Shown: piece after piece, positions 18,668 through 27,348 of the stretch | Numbering within the stretch: position 1 is the stretch's first letter | How the letters are laid out: every line of letters begins with the position of its first letter | Origin: an uncultured Prochlorococcus sp. | GTDB taxonomy: Bacteria > Cyanobacteriota > Cyanobacteriia > PCC-6307 > Cyanobiaceae | Length of the DNA stretch: 33,326 bases | Reading direction: 5' to 3' | Assembly: GCA_902628235.1 (NCBI GenBank) | Contig: CACOMD010000011.1 | Span: 1-33,326, forward strand | The notes under the pieces: generated by a model | Databases searched by the model: none | What the model was told of the DNA's origin: nothing | What the model saw: only the letters and a program-made list of their open reading frames with translations | Made by a program: the position numbers and the translations under genes

Positions 18668-19381
18668 TTATTTGCGAATTTTATAGTATTTTTTATAAAT
18701 CCGATCTATTGAGCAGCCTGATAGAAATAATCTTCTTAAATACCAATTTTTTAAAGATTGCCGTACAAAATTTATTTCATCCCATTTTCTACTACTTGTT
18801 AAGATTGGAGTTTTTAAAGATCTTAAATTCTTTTTATTTATTCTGCTAATAAAATCAAAGTCTTCCATAAGAGGTATGGTTTTATATCCGCCCTGTTTTT
18901 GAAAATTTTCTTTGCTAATTAAAAGGCCTTGGTCTCCATAGGGAGTTTTAAATAAAAGACATCTTAACTTAACAAAGAATTCAAGAAATCTATAGGTGAA
19001 TGATTTGTTCTTTACTTGAAAATCAAAATAATAAATAAAATTTGAATCTCTTTTTATAATATTCATAATTTTTTTCGACCAGTTGAATTTTAATCTTGAG
19101 TCTGCATGAATGAAAAGAAGCCATTTTCCCTTTGCTTTTTTGGCCCCATAATTTAATTGCAAACCTCTATTTTTCTTACCTATTTTATAAAATCTTGTAC
19201 CATTAATTAAAGCAATATCTTTTGTCTTATCTAAACTAGTGGAGTCAATAATCAGAATCTCTGATTTATTATTAATTTCTGATAAATCTGATAGTAGTAA
19301 TGGTAAGTTTTTTGATTCATTTAAAGTCGGTATAATGATTGAAAGTTTTTTAGTTAATTTATCCTCTTTGATCAATATCAT
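18668..19381 (-). CDS. Family 2 glycosyltransferase (TIGR04283-like)
   Basis: GT-A fold transferase. The N-terminal pattern SIIIPTLNESKNLPLLLSDL, then the nucleotide site (LIIDSTSLDKTKDIA) and the metal-binding region LLFIHADSRL (DxD-like) are clear. The later GDQGLLISKENFQKQGGYK and PLMEDFDFISRI match the group TIGR04283 (transferase 2, rSAM/selenodomain-associated). About 237 residues from ATG 19381; a TTG at 19393 would add four. The gene starts inside the end of the upstream transferase gene, so the two are coupled. The acceptor is unknown. No membrane anchor is seen. Confidence 0.85.
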   Translation of the reverse strand: MILIKEDKLTKKLSIIIPTLNESKNLPLLLSDLSEINNKSEILIIDSTSLDKTKDIALINGTRFYKIGKKNRGLQLNYGAKKAKGKWLLFIHADSRLKFNWSKKIMNIIKRDSNFIYYFDFQVKNKSFTYRFLEFFVKLRCLLFKTPYGDQGLLISKENFQKQGGYKTIPLMEDFDFISRINKKNLRSLKTPILTSSRKWDEINFVRQSLKNWYLRRLFLSGCSIDRIYKKYYKIRK

Positions 19382-19991
19382 GTAATGTATCAATATCTAT
19401 TTTAGTGCTTAGAAAATCGATTTTTATTTTTTGTTGACTTAAATTATTAATGGTTTTTCTTAAAACATCATTGCTGCTCCATTTAATATTTATAAAAGGT
19501 AAATAACTATTCTTTGAAAGAAATCTCTGAGAAAAGCCTATTAGCCAATATCCACCATCATTTGAAGGTCCTATAATAACATCTTTTTTCTTTAACTTAG
19601 AAATGGTTCTCACAATATCCATATGAGATAAATTTGGTAAATCTGTACCTATAAAAATTATATTTTTCTTATTATTTCTTAAATTTCTTCGAGATTTGAA
19701 TATTTGTCTTTTCATTTTCTCTCCAAGGCAACCTTTCCCTTGAAAGTAGAAATTATTTATGCCAAGATCTTTACACCATCTTTTACTACTATTCAAACCT
19801 ATTCCAGTAATAGCCATGCTAATTTCGGTTATTTTTTGCTCCTTTAAATAATTTGATACTGACAAGGTATGATTCAACATTTTGTTTTGAATTCTTAAAG
19901 CATTGCTTTTACCAATATCTTTAGATAATCTAGTTTTGCAACTTCCAAATCTAGGCCACTTGGCCATGATTATCAATAAAGTTTCACTCAC
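19359..19991 (-). CDS. TIGR04282 family transferase (DUF2064, CofC-like)
   Basis: Nucleotidyl- or glycosyl-transferase-like protein related to CofC/MobA folds. Signature segments: IMAKWPRFGSCKTRLSKDIG at the N-terminus, FIGTDLPNLSHMDI, and VIIGPSNDGGYWLIGFS. 210 residues from a GTG start at 19991. It overlaps the following family 2 transferase by 23 bases, the usual pairing of TIGR04282 with TIGR04283. In other bacteria this pair accompanies radical-SAM genes of the ArsS type, but none is in this window. The 174 bases upstream (19992-20165) are shared with the divergent dnaA. Confidence 0.85.
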   Translation of the reverse strand: MSETLLIIMAKWPRFGSCKTRLSKDIGKSNALRIQNKMLNHTLSVSNYLKEQKITEISMAITGIGLNSSKRWCKDLGINNFYFQGKGCLGEKMKRQIFKSRRNLRNNKKNIIFIGTDLPNLSHMDIVRTISKLKKKDVIIGPSNDGGYWLIGFSQRFLSKNSYLPFINIKWSSNDVLRKTINNLSQQKIKIDFLSTKIDIDTLHDIDQRG

Positions 19992-20165
19992 ACATACTTT
20001 AAAAAGTTATAAATATTATATATTTATAAAAAGGACAAAAATATACATGTATTTGTAATCCAATCACATTAATGTTAAAAATCTTAGAAAATCGCATCAA
20101 CTTGTAATGAGATAATAGCCAATTTCAAAAAAGCCACTAGATTAAAAATCTATAGGATAAATATT
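19992..20165. promoter_or_regulatory. Divergent region between the TIGR04282 gene and dnaA
   Basis: 174 bases, very AT-rich. It should hold the promoters of both genes. I looked for DnaA boxes (TTATNCACA and close variants) and saw none, so I do not call an origin here. Confidence 0.4.
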
Positions 20166-21542
20166 GTGCAAACTAAAAATTTTATTTGGGCAGAAGTTCA
20201 AAAATCATTGCAAAGAAATTTAAGTAAACCTTCTTATGAGACTTGGATAAGGCCTGCGAAATTTAGTTGTTTTGAGAATGGATTACTTACTTTGATTGCT
20301 CCTAATACATTTTCGAGTGATTGGTTAAGAAAAAATTATTGTGAGACTATTGAAAAAGCCGCTGAAAAAGTATGCGGAGAAACTGTAAAAGTAATTTTTA
20401 AATCTGAAAATATTATCAATGCAGGAATTAGCTCAAGTGTAAATAATATTGGTACTCAACCCATAAATTCAATTAATCAACAAAAATCAAGTAATAATAA
20501 ATCAAAAATATCGCCCTGCTTAAATTTAAGATATGTTTTCAATAGATTTGTTGTGGGCCCAAATAGCAGAATGGCTCATGCAGCTGCATTGGCAGTTGCC
20601 GAATCACCTGGGAGAGAATTTAATCCACTATTTATTTGCGGCGGGGTAGGTCTTGGTAAGACTCATCTGATGCAAGCTATTGGTCATTATCGTGTCGAAA
20701 TTAATCCGGAAGCAAAAGTACTATATGTTTCTACCGAAACATTCAGTAGTGATTTAATCCAATCTATAAGAAAGGATGGAATGCATGCATTTAAAAATAA
20801 ATATAGATCGGCAGATTTACTGTTAATTGATGATATTCAATTTTTAGAAGGTAAAGAATATACTCAGGAAGAATTTTTTAATACCTTTAATGCCTTATAT
20901 GAGGCAGGCAAGCAAATAGTAATTGCAAGTGATAGGCCTCCTAGTCAAATTCCTAAATTACAGGAAAGATTAGTTTCCAGATTCTCAATGGGACTTATAG
21001 CTGATATACAACCACCTGATATTGAAACTAGAGTAGCTATTTTACAGAAAAAAGCAGAACATGAAAAAATGAATCTTCCTAGAGATTTAATACAGTTTAT
21101 TGCTGGAAGATTTACTTCAAATATAAGAGAACTGGAAGGTGCATTTACTAGAGCGGTGGCTTTTGCTTCAATAACTGGTCTACCTATGACAGTTCAATCA
21201 ATAGCACCTATGCTTGATCCAAATAGCGTAGGGGTCGTGGTCACTCCTAAACAGGTAATAGATAAAGTTTCAGAGTTTTTTGATGTCTCGTCGGATGAAT
21301 TAACGAGTTCAAGTAGGAGAAAGCCTGTTAGTCAAGCAAGACAAATTGGCATGTATCTTATGAGACATGGCACCGATCTAAGCCTACCTAGGATTGGTGA
21401 CGCTTTTGGCGGAAAAGATCATACAACAGTAATGTATGCAATTGAACAAGTTGAAAAGAAGTTATCTACCGATCCTGGAGTCGCTAGTCAGGTTCAAAAA
21501 GTTAGAGATCTTTTACAAATTGATTCGAGAAAGAATTTATAA
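20166..21542 (+). CDS. dnaA: Chromosomal replication initiator DnaA
   Basis: AAA+ ATPase that opens the replication origin. Domain I is at about residues 1-80 ([22 protein letters not shown]), with a short Asn/Ser-rich linker at about 95-115. The AAA+ core follows with Walker [11 protein letters not shown] and Walker [10 protein letters not shown], plus the box VII-type [10 protein letters not shown]. The C-terminal DNA-binding domain carries [20 protein letters not shown] and the signature [11 protein letters not shown]. The 458-residue length is normal. It starts at GTG 20166. As in other picocyanobacteria, dnaN is not adjacent. It converges with the GST-like gene across 15 bases. Confidence 0.97.
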   Translation: MQTKNFIWAEVQKSLQRNLSKPSYETWIRPAKFSCFENGLLTLIAPNTFSSDWLRKNYCETIEKAAEKVCGETVKVIFKSENIINAGISSSVNNIGTQPINSINQQKSSNNKSKISPCLNLRYVFNRFVVGPNSRMAHAAALAVAESPGREFNPLFICGGVGLGKTHLMQAIGHYRVEINPEAKVLYVSTETFSSDLIQSIRKDGMHAFKNKYRSADLLLIDDIQFLEGKEYTQEEFFNTFNALYEAGKQIVIASDRPPSQIPKLQERLVSRFSMGLIADIQPPDIETRVAILQKKAEHEKMNLPRDLIQFIAGRFTSNIRELEGAFTRAVAFASITGLPMTVQSIAPMLDPNSVGVVVTPKQVIDKVSEFFDVSSDELTSSSRRKPVSQARQIGMYLMRHGTDLSLPRIGDAFGGKDHTTVMYAIEQVEKKLSTDPGVASQVQKVRDLLQIDSRKNL

Positions 21543-21557
21543 GTTCTAATAATATAG

Positions 21558-22781
21558 TTAATTGAAATCTTTAGGATTTTGATCATATCTATGATCTAAA
21601 GGTATTGCATATGTTTCATTAGACTCGTCAAATGATGCAATTTTTTCTAGCGATTGTCTAAGATTCCTTGCTGAGAGTAGAGGCATATCTCTTGGCACTG
21701 AGATACGATCCCTTAAATACCTCAATCCTTTACCGCAGCAATTATCGGGAATATTTATTTCATTATTTAGCATATAGGTAAGAGCTGACCTCAATGCAAT
21801 ATCAAATTCTCCATTATCAGAAGGATTGATATTTATTATTTTTTCTTTATGCTTGATTACTCTCATCAAGGCAAATTTTGAATAGTACTCATTATCAATT
21901 TCACTATTTAACTCTAAATTACCTAATCCCTCACCACTATCTATTGATTTTGAAAAATAAATCTGCTTCTCATTTACTTCCTTAAAACATCCTCCCATTT
22001 GGGGAGGTAAATCATGAGAATGAGTATGAAAATCTCCTTGTGTTCCAAGATAAGCTTTATCTTTCTCTAGAAGAGAAAACCATTTATTTATTAAAGGGAA
22101 CTCAATCCTTAAATCAAAACCTTTGTAATAACAAAGTGAGGCATTTATCCTTTCTAAATAAGGAATAAAAATTACATCTCCTGTTCCTGGTCTAATAATT
22201 CCAACTGAATCATAAAAAGGATCAATTAATCCAGTCGCTGATTGTTCTAATAAATTTTCTAATTTTTGAAGACTTTTTTTTAAATTTATCTTTCTATTAT
22301 CAATTGAAAAAAATATTGAGTTTCTTCGACAAAGCCATTCACACCAACTTCTGAAAATATCTCTCTCAATCCTTCTGGTTTCTTGAAATTCAATTGAATT
22401 TATTGATGTACCTAAAAAACCATATTCTTTCTCTAAAAAATAAATTATTTCATCACTTTCAGTTATTATTTTGCCATCTAATTCAATAGCAGGTAATTTA
22501 CCTGATCTTACTTTATCTAAAAACCAAGGTTCTTTTTTCCCATAGCAAAACATATTAATTTTTTCAATTTTATATGGAATTTGTTTTAGCTCTAACCAAA
22601 GCCAAATTTTTTGACAATATGGACACCAGGCATGTCTATCTCTGTAGAAAATTAATTTTGCGTCTGATTCTTTATGACCAAATAATCTTAAATTGGAGTA
22701 TGAATTTGTAATTCCATTGATTCTATCTATATCATTTGATTGTAAATCTGATAAATCTTCCCAGGAAAGAATATTTGGCAT
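21558..22781 (-). CDS. GST-like protein with glutaredoxin-type CPYC motif
   Basis: The N-terminal half has a thioredoxin-fold GST domain: FYRDRHAWCPYCQKIWLWLE with C53-P-Y-C56, then the glutathione-binding GKLPAIELDGKIITESDEII. A helical GST C-terminal domain follows (about residues 135-250). The last 150 residues form an extension of unknown function that ends in a conserved-looking helical segment (GLRYLRDRISVPRDMPLLSA). At 407 residues it is much longer than ordinary GSTs. CPYC suggests thiol-disulfide or deglutathionylation chemistry rather than detoxifying conjugation. It is divergent from gor with only 24 bases between start codons, which supports a glutathione role. Confidence 0.82.
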   Translation of the reverse strand: MPNILSWEDLSDLQSNDIDRINGITNSYSNLRLFGHKESDAKLIFYRDRHAWCPYCQKIWLWLELKQIPYKIEKINMFCYGKKEPWFLDKVRSGKLPAIELDGKIITESDEIIYFLEKEYGFLGTSINSIEFQETRRIERDIFRSWCEWLCRRNSIFFSIDNRKINLKKSLQKLENLLEQSATGLIDPFYDSVGIIRPGTGDVIFIPYLERINASLCYYKGFDLRIEFPLINKWFSLLEKDKAYLGTQGDFHTHSHDLPPQMGGCFKEVNEKQIYFSKSIDSGEGLGNLELNSEIDNEYYSKFALMRVIKHKEKIININPSDNGEFDIALRSALTYMLNNEINIPDNCCGKGLRYLRDRISVPRDMPLLSARNLRQSLEKIASFDESNETYAIPLDHRYDQNPKDFN

Positions 22782-22805
22782 AACATTTTTAGTTTCTTTT
22801 AAGAT

Positions 22806-24188
22806 ATGATAGTAAAAAAAACATTGAATAAAAAATTTGATTTAATTGTAATTGGAGCTGGCTCAGGAGGTTTAGCTGCTGCTAAAAGAGCTGCAAAACA
22901 TGGAGCTAAAGTTTGTATCGTAGAGGGGGATAAGATAGGAGGAACATGTGTCATAAGAGGATGTGTCCCAAAGAAATTAATGGTATATGCGGCAAAGTCA
23001 AGGGAAAATATATTAAATTCAAAAGGATATGGTTTATCTCATGAGAAACTTACTTTTGACTCAAAAGTTCTCTTAAAAAATATTAAGGATGAGGTTAATA
23101 GACTGAGTGAGTTACATCATAATGCATTAGAAAAATTGAAAATTACAAAAATAAAAGGGTGGGGTAGATTTAAAAATAAAGATCATTTAGATATTATTGA
23201 TCTTGATAAAAAAACTGTATTAGATACTATTAGTGCTGAAAAATTTCTAATTTCTGTTGGAGGTAAGCCAAAAAAATTAAATATTCCAGGATCAGAATGT
23301 TCTTGGTCGAGTAACGAAATATTTGAATTAGAAAAATTACCAGAATCAATCTTAATTATTGGAGGCGGATACATAGCATGTGAATTTGCTTGTATCTTTA
23401 ATAACTTAGGAATACATGTTACACAGTTATTGAGAAGTAATAACCTACTAAATGGTTTCGATTTAGATTTATCTTTTTCCTTAAAAGAGACGATGACATC
23501 TTCAGGTATAAGATTGATTTTTAATGATGAGCTTTTAAGAATTGAAAAAAATGAAAAAAAATTCTTTGATTTTATTTTAAAATCTGGGAAAAAATGTGAT
23601 GCGGAAAGTTTTCTATATGCTATTGGAAGAGAGCCTAATCTAGATTTGATAAATATCCAAAAAATTGAATTAAAAATGAATGGAAAATTTATAGAAGTAA
23701 ATGAAATTAACCAAACTAATAAATCAAATATATTTGCTATTGGTGATGTTATAGATAAACCAAATTTAACTCCAGTCGCTGTAGAGCAGGGAAGAGTTTT
23801 TGCTGATAAATTTTATGGCAATTTAAATAGATCAATAAATTATGAATATATCCCTAAAGCAGTTTTTTCTAATCCAGAGATTGCAACTGTAGGTTTAACT
23901 GAAAAAGAAGCAAATAATATATTTGGCGAAAAAAACATTGAAATCTTTAAATGTAAATTTAAACCAATGTCAAATACCTTTAAAAATATAAATTCAAAAT
24001 GCTTGCTTAAATTAGTAGTCAATAAATCGAATGACAAAGTTATAGGATGCCATATGTTTGGTGAATCCTCTTCTGAGATCATACAAATGGCTTCTATTTC
24101 ATTAAGTATGGGAGTTACAAAAAAGCAATTTGATTCAACTATGGCTTTGCATCCTACAATATCTGAGGAATATGTAACTATGTACTAG
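22806..24188 (+). CDS. gor: Glutathione reductase
   Basis: FAD-dependent reduction of glutathione disulfide. FAD motif GAGSGGLAAA is at residues 17-26, and the redox-active pair C48/C53 lies in GGTCVIRGCVPKKL. The second dinucleotide motif is GGGYIACEFA, the FAD-ribityl motif is NIFAIGDV, and the C-terminal active-site His is in ALHPTISEEY, contributed across the dimer. The 460-residue length is normal. The NADPH-ribose region reads LLRSNNLLNGFD: the first Arg of the usual pair is there and the second is Asn. It overlaps the 3' end of the exchanger gene by 11 bases. Confidence 0.93.
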   Translation: MIVKKTLNKKFDLIVIGAGSGGLAAAKRAAKHGAKVCIVEGDKIGGTCVIRGCVPKKLMVYAAKSRENILNSKGYGLSHEKLTFDSKVLLKNIKDEVNRLSELHHNALEKLKITKIKGWGRFKNKDHLDIIDLDKKTVLDTISAEKFLISVGGKPKKLNIPGSECSWSSNEIFELEKLPESILIIGGGYIACEFACIFNNLGIHVTQLLRSNNLLNGFDLDLSFSLKETMTSSGIRLIFNDELLRIEKNEKKFFDFILKSGKKCDAESFLYAIGREPNLDLINIQKIELKMNGKFIEVNEINQTNKSNIFAIGDVIDKPNLTPVAVEQGRVFADKFYGNLNRSINYEYIPKAVFSNPEIATVGLTEKEANNIFGEKNIEIFKCKFKPMSNTFKNINSKCLLKLVVNKSNDKVIGCHMFGESSSEIIQMASISLSMGVTKKQFDSTMALHPTISEEYVTMY

Positions 24189-25266
24189 ATTCATAGCCAA
24201 TTATTTTAAATTTATTTTTTGCAAACAAAATAAAAAACAATAAAGTGGAATAAATTATTACAAATATCCTAAATTCTTTAAGCAATTGAACATTACTTAA
24301 GATTATTATTTTATCTAAAATATAGAAACTATAAATATTTAAAAGAATAAATCCCTCTGCTCTTGTAATTTTCCCTTTTGTCCAAAATATTGGCATACAT
24401 GCAAAAGTTGTGAGTACCATAATTGGAAGATCAGTTCTAATTAAATCACTATTAATAGTTAACCCTTCAAATCCCGAGAAAAGTGTACAGCTTCCAAGAA
24501 TTAGGAGTTGATTTAAAAGGTTACTCCCAATAACGTTACCAATAGCAAGATCTGTCTTGCCTTTAATGGCAGCAACTATTGAAGTTACTAATTCAGGCAG
24601 AGATGTTCCTGTCGCTACAATAGTAAGACCAATTATAGTCTCATTTATTCCTATCAAAATTGCTAACGATCTAGAACCATTTACTAAAATATTTGAACCA
24701 AAACCAAGTAATAAAATTCCTATTAATAACTTTCCAAATATATTGAATTTATTCTTTTTTGATAATGAATCATTAATTTCTGGTTCTGCTGTTTTTATAT
24801 CCTCATCCTTTTCAGTTATTGTATTTATTTCCCAAATTGTATTTAAGATTAAACAAAAAATAAGAAAAATTCCTGCTTGCCAAGTTAATAATCCTGTTGA
24901 TGACATCGCCCAAACGGCACAAGAAATAGCAATTAAAAGTGGAACATCGCGTCTTACTATTCTGCTTTTTACTTTTAATGGTCTAATTAATGAACTGATG
25001 CCTAGAACTACAAGAATATTAAATATATTACTTCCGATAACATTACTAACGGCAAGACCATCACTTCCTTTTAAGACAGAATTCAAACTGACTAACAATT
25101 CAGGTGAACTTGTCCCTAAGGCAACTACCGTTAATCCAATCACAATTTGAGGTATGCCAAGTAGTAATGATAATGCGACTGATCCCTGTATAAAAAATTC
25201 ACCTCCAGCGAAAAGTAATATAATTCCTATAAAAATTTCAATCAAAGGTAATATAAATTCACTCAT
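24178..25266 (-). CDS. CaCA-family calcium/sodium (or proton) antiporter
   Basis: Inner-membrane cation exchanger of the YrbG type, 362 residues and about ten membrane helices. Both alpha repeats are present with their ion-binding acids: ALGTSSPELLVSL followed by SNVIGSNIFNILVVLG in the first half, and ATGTSLPELVTSIV followed by GNVIGSNLLNQLLILG in the second. A polar loop of about 35 residues separates the halves (near 150-180). The exchanged ions cannot be read from sequence; Ca2+ export against Na+ or H+ is the usual role. The 125-base gap at 25267-25391 should hold its promoter and that of the divergent pyrC. Confidence 0.92.
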   Translation of the reverse strand: MSEFILPLIEIFIGIILLFAGGEFFIQGSVALSLLLGIPQIVIGLTVVALGTSSPELLVSLNSVLKGSDGLAVSNVIGSNIFNILVVLGISSLIRPLKVKSRIVRRDVPLLIAISCAVWAMSSTGLLTWQAGIFLIFCLILNTIWEINTITEKDEDIKTAEPEINDSLSKKNKFNIFGKLLIGILLLGFGSNILVNGSRSLAILIGINETIIGLTIVATGTSLPELVTSIVAAIKGKTDLAIGNVIGSNLLNQLLILGSCTLFSGFEGLTINSDLIRTDLPIMVLTTFACMPIFWTKGKITRAEGFILLNIYSFYILDKIIILSNVQLLKEFRIFVIIYSTLLFFILFAKNKFKIIGYESST

Positions 25267-25391
25267 ATTTCAAACTAATTTAAAATTATATATAAAGATT
25301 TCCTCATAATAAAAATATAATCTATCTATAAACATGTAAATATTATTGTTAAAAAAAATTTACTGTTAAAATTATCTAAAGACTAAAAATC

Positions 25392-26432
25392 TTGAAACAG
25401 CTCACTATTATAAAACCTGATGATTGGCACTTGCATTTAAGGGAAGGAATAATATTAAAAAATATCATTAAATTTTCATCAGATCTTTTTTGTAGAGCAA
25501 TAATAATGCCTAATACAAAGATCCCAATTACTACTATTGATCAAGCAATTTTATACAGAAATTCAATATATGCTGCATTACCTAAAAAAGCTAAGTTTCA
25601 TCCTCTAATGACAATTTATCTAACTGATAATATTTCATTAAATGATCTTGAAAAGGGATATAAAAATAATATCTTTTTCGCAGCAAAATTATATCCAGCT
25701 AATACGACTACAAATTCTAGTTATGGAGTAAAGAATATTAATAATATTTATAAAGTATTTGAATTGATGGAAAAAATAAAAATGCCTTTGTTAATACATG
25801 GCGAAGTAAATGACCCAAATGTTGATATTTTTGATAGAGAACAAGTTTTCATTGATAAAGAGTTATCATCAATAATTAAATATTTTCCTAAATTAAAAAT
25901 AGTTTTGGAACATATTACTACCTCTTATGCCGTTGATTTTGTTAGAGAAAATAACATTGGAGCAACTATCACTCCACATCATTTACATATAAATAGAAAT
26001 GCAATGTTTTTTGAGGGATTAAATAGTGATTTTTATTGCTTGCCAGTCGCTAAAAGAGAATCTAATAGAGTCTCTCTAATAAAAGCTGCTACAAGTGGAG
26101 AAGAATGTTTTTTCTTGGGTACTGACTCAGCCCCTCACCTAAGACAATGGAAAGCTTTTTGTGGCTGTGCTGGAATATTTAATGCACCAGTAGCTATATC
26201 AAGCTATTTAAAGATTTTTGAAGAGGAGAATGCACTTGATAAATTTGAAAAATTTGCGAGCTTAAATGGACCGAAGTATCATAATATTCCGCCTAATAAT
26301 GAAAAAATTACTTTTATTTATGAACCACATACAATCAAAGACTTTATTGAAATAAAAGATAATGGAAAAGTTCAAGGAAAGATTAAGTCATTTCACTCTT
26401 TAGAAACACTAAACTGGAAATTAAAGTTGTGA
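25392..26432 (+). CDS. pyrC: Dihydroorotase (type II, PyrC)
   Basis: Third step of pyrimidine synthesis: carbamoyl-aspartate to dihydroorotate. The metal site is complete: HLHLREG (two His), the carbamylated Lys in FFAAKLYPANTTTNS, His in LIHGEV, His in LEHITT, and Asp in LGTDSAPH. The 346-residue length is that of the E. coli-type class II enzyme. It begins at TTG 25392 (KQLTIIKPDDWHLHL), directly before the first conserved block. No good Shine-Dalgarno sequence is seen. Confidence 0.95.
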   Translation: MKQLTIIKPDDWHLHLREGIILKNIIKFSSDLFCRAIIMPNTKIPITTIDQAILYRNSIYAALPKKAKFHPLMTIYLTDNISLNDLEKGYKNNIFFAAKLYPANTTTNSSYGVKNINNIYKVFELMEKIKMPLLIHGEVNDPNVDIFDREQVFIDKELSSIIKYFPKLKIVLEHITTSYAVDFVRENNIGATITPHHLHINRNAMFFEGLNSDFYCLPVAKRESNRVSLIKAATSGEECFFLGTDSAPHLRQWKAFCGCAGIFNAPVAISSYLKIFEEENALDKFEKFASLNGPKYHNIPPNNEKITFIYEPHTIKDFIEIKDNGKVQGKIKSFHSLETLNWKLKL

Positions 26433-26553
26433 GTTAATTCTTAAATATTTTCCTTTATTAAATTTACGTTATTTGTGAAAAGTTTAAATATTCGAATTTT
26501 TGATGGTTAATTTAGTCACTATTAGCTACGCTTAAAGAGCGCAAATTCCTCTT

Positions 26554-26639
26554 GGGAGTGTGGCGGAATTGGTAGACGCGCCGGACTTAAAATCCGTCGA
26601 GCGATTTAGCTCGTGAGGGTTCAAGTCCCTCCACTCCCA
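26554..26639 (+). tRNA. tRNA-Leu (anticodon UAA)
   Basis: 86 bases with a full cloverleaf: acceptor GGGAGTG (26554-26560) pairs with CACTCCC (26632-26638), the D arm has GGTAGAC, and the T arm has GGGTTCAAGTCCC. The anticodon loop CTTAAAA lies between CGGA and TCCG. The long class II variable arm (GAGCGATTTAGCTC) confirms leucine. The anticodon is TAA. There is no intron in the anticodon loop. The discriminator is A and the 3' CCA is not encoded (ATCA follows). The outermost anticodon-stem pair appears to be a C-U mismatch. Confidence 0.96.
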
Positions 26640-26716
26640 TCATTTTTTTGAAATTTAAAACAATGTTAAAATTAAATAGTTATATTTGATTTATTATTTA
26701 TAAAATTATTTTCTTT

Positions 26717-26950
26717 ATGGAAAATTTATTGAATAATCCTTTTTTAACTCTAGGGGCATACATAGTAATATTAACTATATATTTAGCTATAGTTCCGTTA
26801 TCTTTATTCTATTGGATGAATAATAGATGGAATGTAATGGGCAAATTTGAAAGATTAGGAATTTATGGTTTGGTTTTTCTTTTTTTCCCAGGACTTATTT
26901 TGTTTTCTCCCTTTTTAAATCTTAGATTGAATGGAGAAAATAAGGGGTAA
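26717..26950 (+). CDS. ndhL: NAD(P)H-quinone oxidoreductase subunit L
   Basis: Small thylakoid membrane subunit of the cyanobacterial NDH-1 complex, used in cyclic electron flow, respiration and CO2 uptake. 77 residues with two clear membrane helices (about 10-32 and 46-66) around [14 protein letters not shown], the pattern of NdhL. It is followed after 5 bases by the DUF3007 gene, whose AAGGGG ribosome site lies in its last codons, and then by trpA. Confidence 0.9.
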   Translation: MENLLNNPFLTLGAYIVILTIYLAIVPLSLFYWMNNRWNVMGKFERLGIYGLVFLFFPGLILFSPFLNLRLNGENKG

Positions 26951-26955
26951 GTTTT

Positions 26956-27273
26956 TTGACTAAGTTAAAAGTTTTACAGTTAGGAGTGCTTTTAGCAATA
27001 ATAGGTTTTTTTAGTTATGAATTTTCTTCTCAAATTGGTTTAAGTGGGTTAAGTTCGACTTCTATTTCTAATTTAATATTGATAACAATTGTGCTCCTTT
27101 GGGTTTCTAGTTATTTATTCAGAGTTATAAATGGAAATATGACTTTTATGGAACAAAGAAAACGTTATAGACAATTATATGAAAAGAAATTTTCTGAGAA
27201 ATTAGAAAAGAATTTTGAATCCCTTCCCAATCATGAACAAAAAAAATTACTTGAAGAATTAGATGAAAAATAA
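26956..27273 (+). CDS. DUF3007 family small membrane protein
   Basis: 105 residues: two membrane helices (about 8-26 and 36-56), then a charged, probably coiled tail (EQRKRYRQLYEKKFSEKLEK). This matches the cyanobacterial DUF3007 family, whose function is not established to my knowledge. Start TTG 26956 is supported by AAGGGG (overlapping the ndhL stop) at suitable spacing, and this implies translational coupling with ndhL. Its steady company with ndhL suggests a thylakoid or NDH-1 role, by inference. Confidence 0.82.
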   Translation: MTKLKVLQLGVLLAIIGFFSYEFSSQIGLSGLSSTSISNLILITIVLLWVSSYLFRVINGNMTFMEQRKRYRQLYEKKFSEKLEKNFESLPNHEQKKLLEELDEK

Positions 27274-27348
27274 TAAATTTTTAATTAATAAACTTATATT
27301 TATTAATTTGTGCCAAAATAATTATTAATACATTTACATAAGATAGAT

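Noticed and set aside
18616..18849. A 77-codon hydrophobic plus-strand frame over the GNAT/glycosyltransferase junction
   Set aside because: It overlaps both well-supported genes and has no ribosome site; AT-rich antisense DNA readily yields Phe/Leu/Ile-rich frames.
19992..20165. Possible replication origin beside dnaA
   Set aside because: No DnaA boxes are visible and no dnaN is adjacent; in picocyanobacteria dnaA is not usually at the origin.
24557..25150. A 197-codon plus-strand frame opposite the cation exchanger
   Set aside because: It is antisense to a membrane protein with clear alpha repeats on the minus strand; the antisense translation is low-complexity and has no family features.
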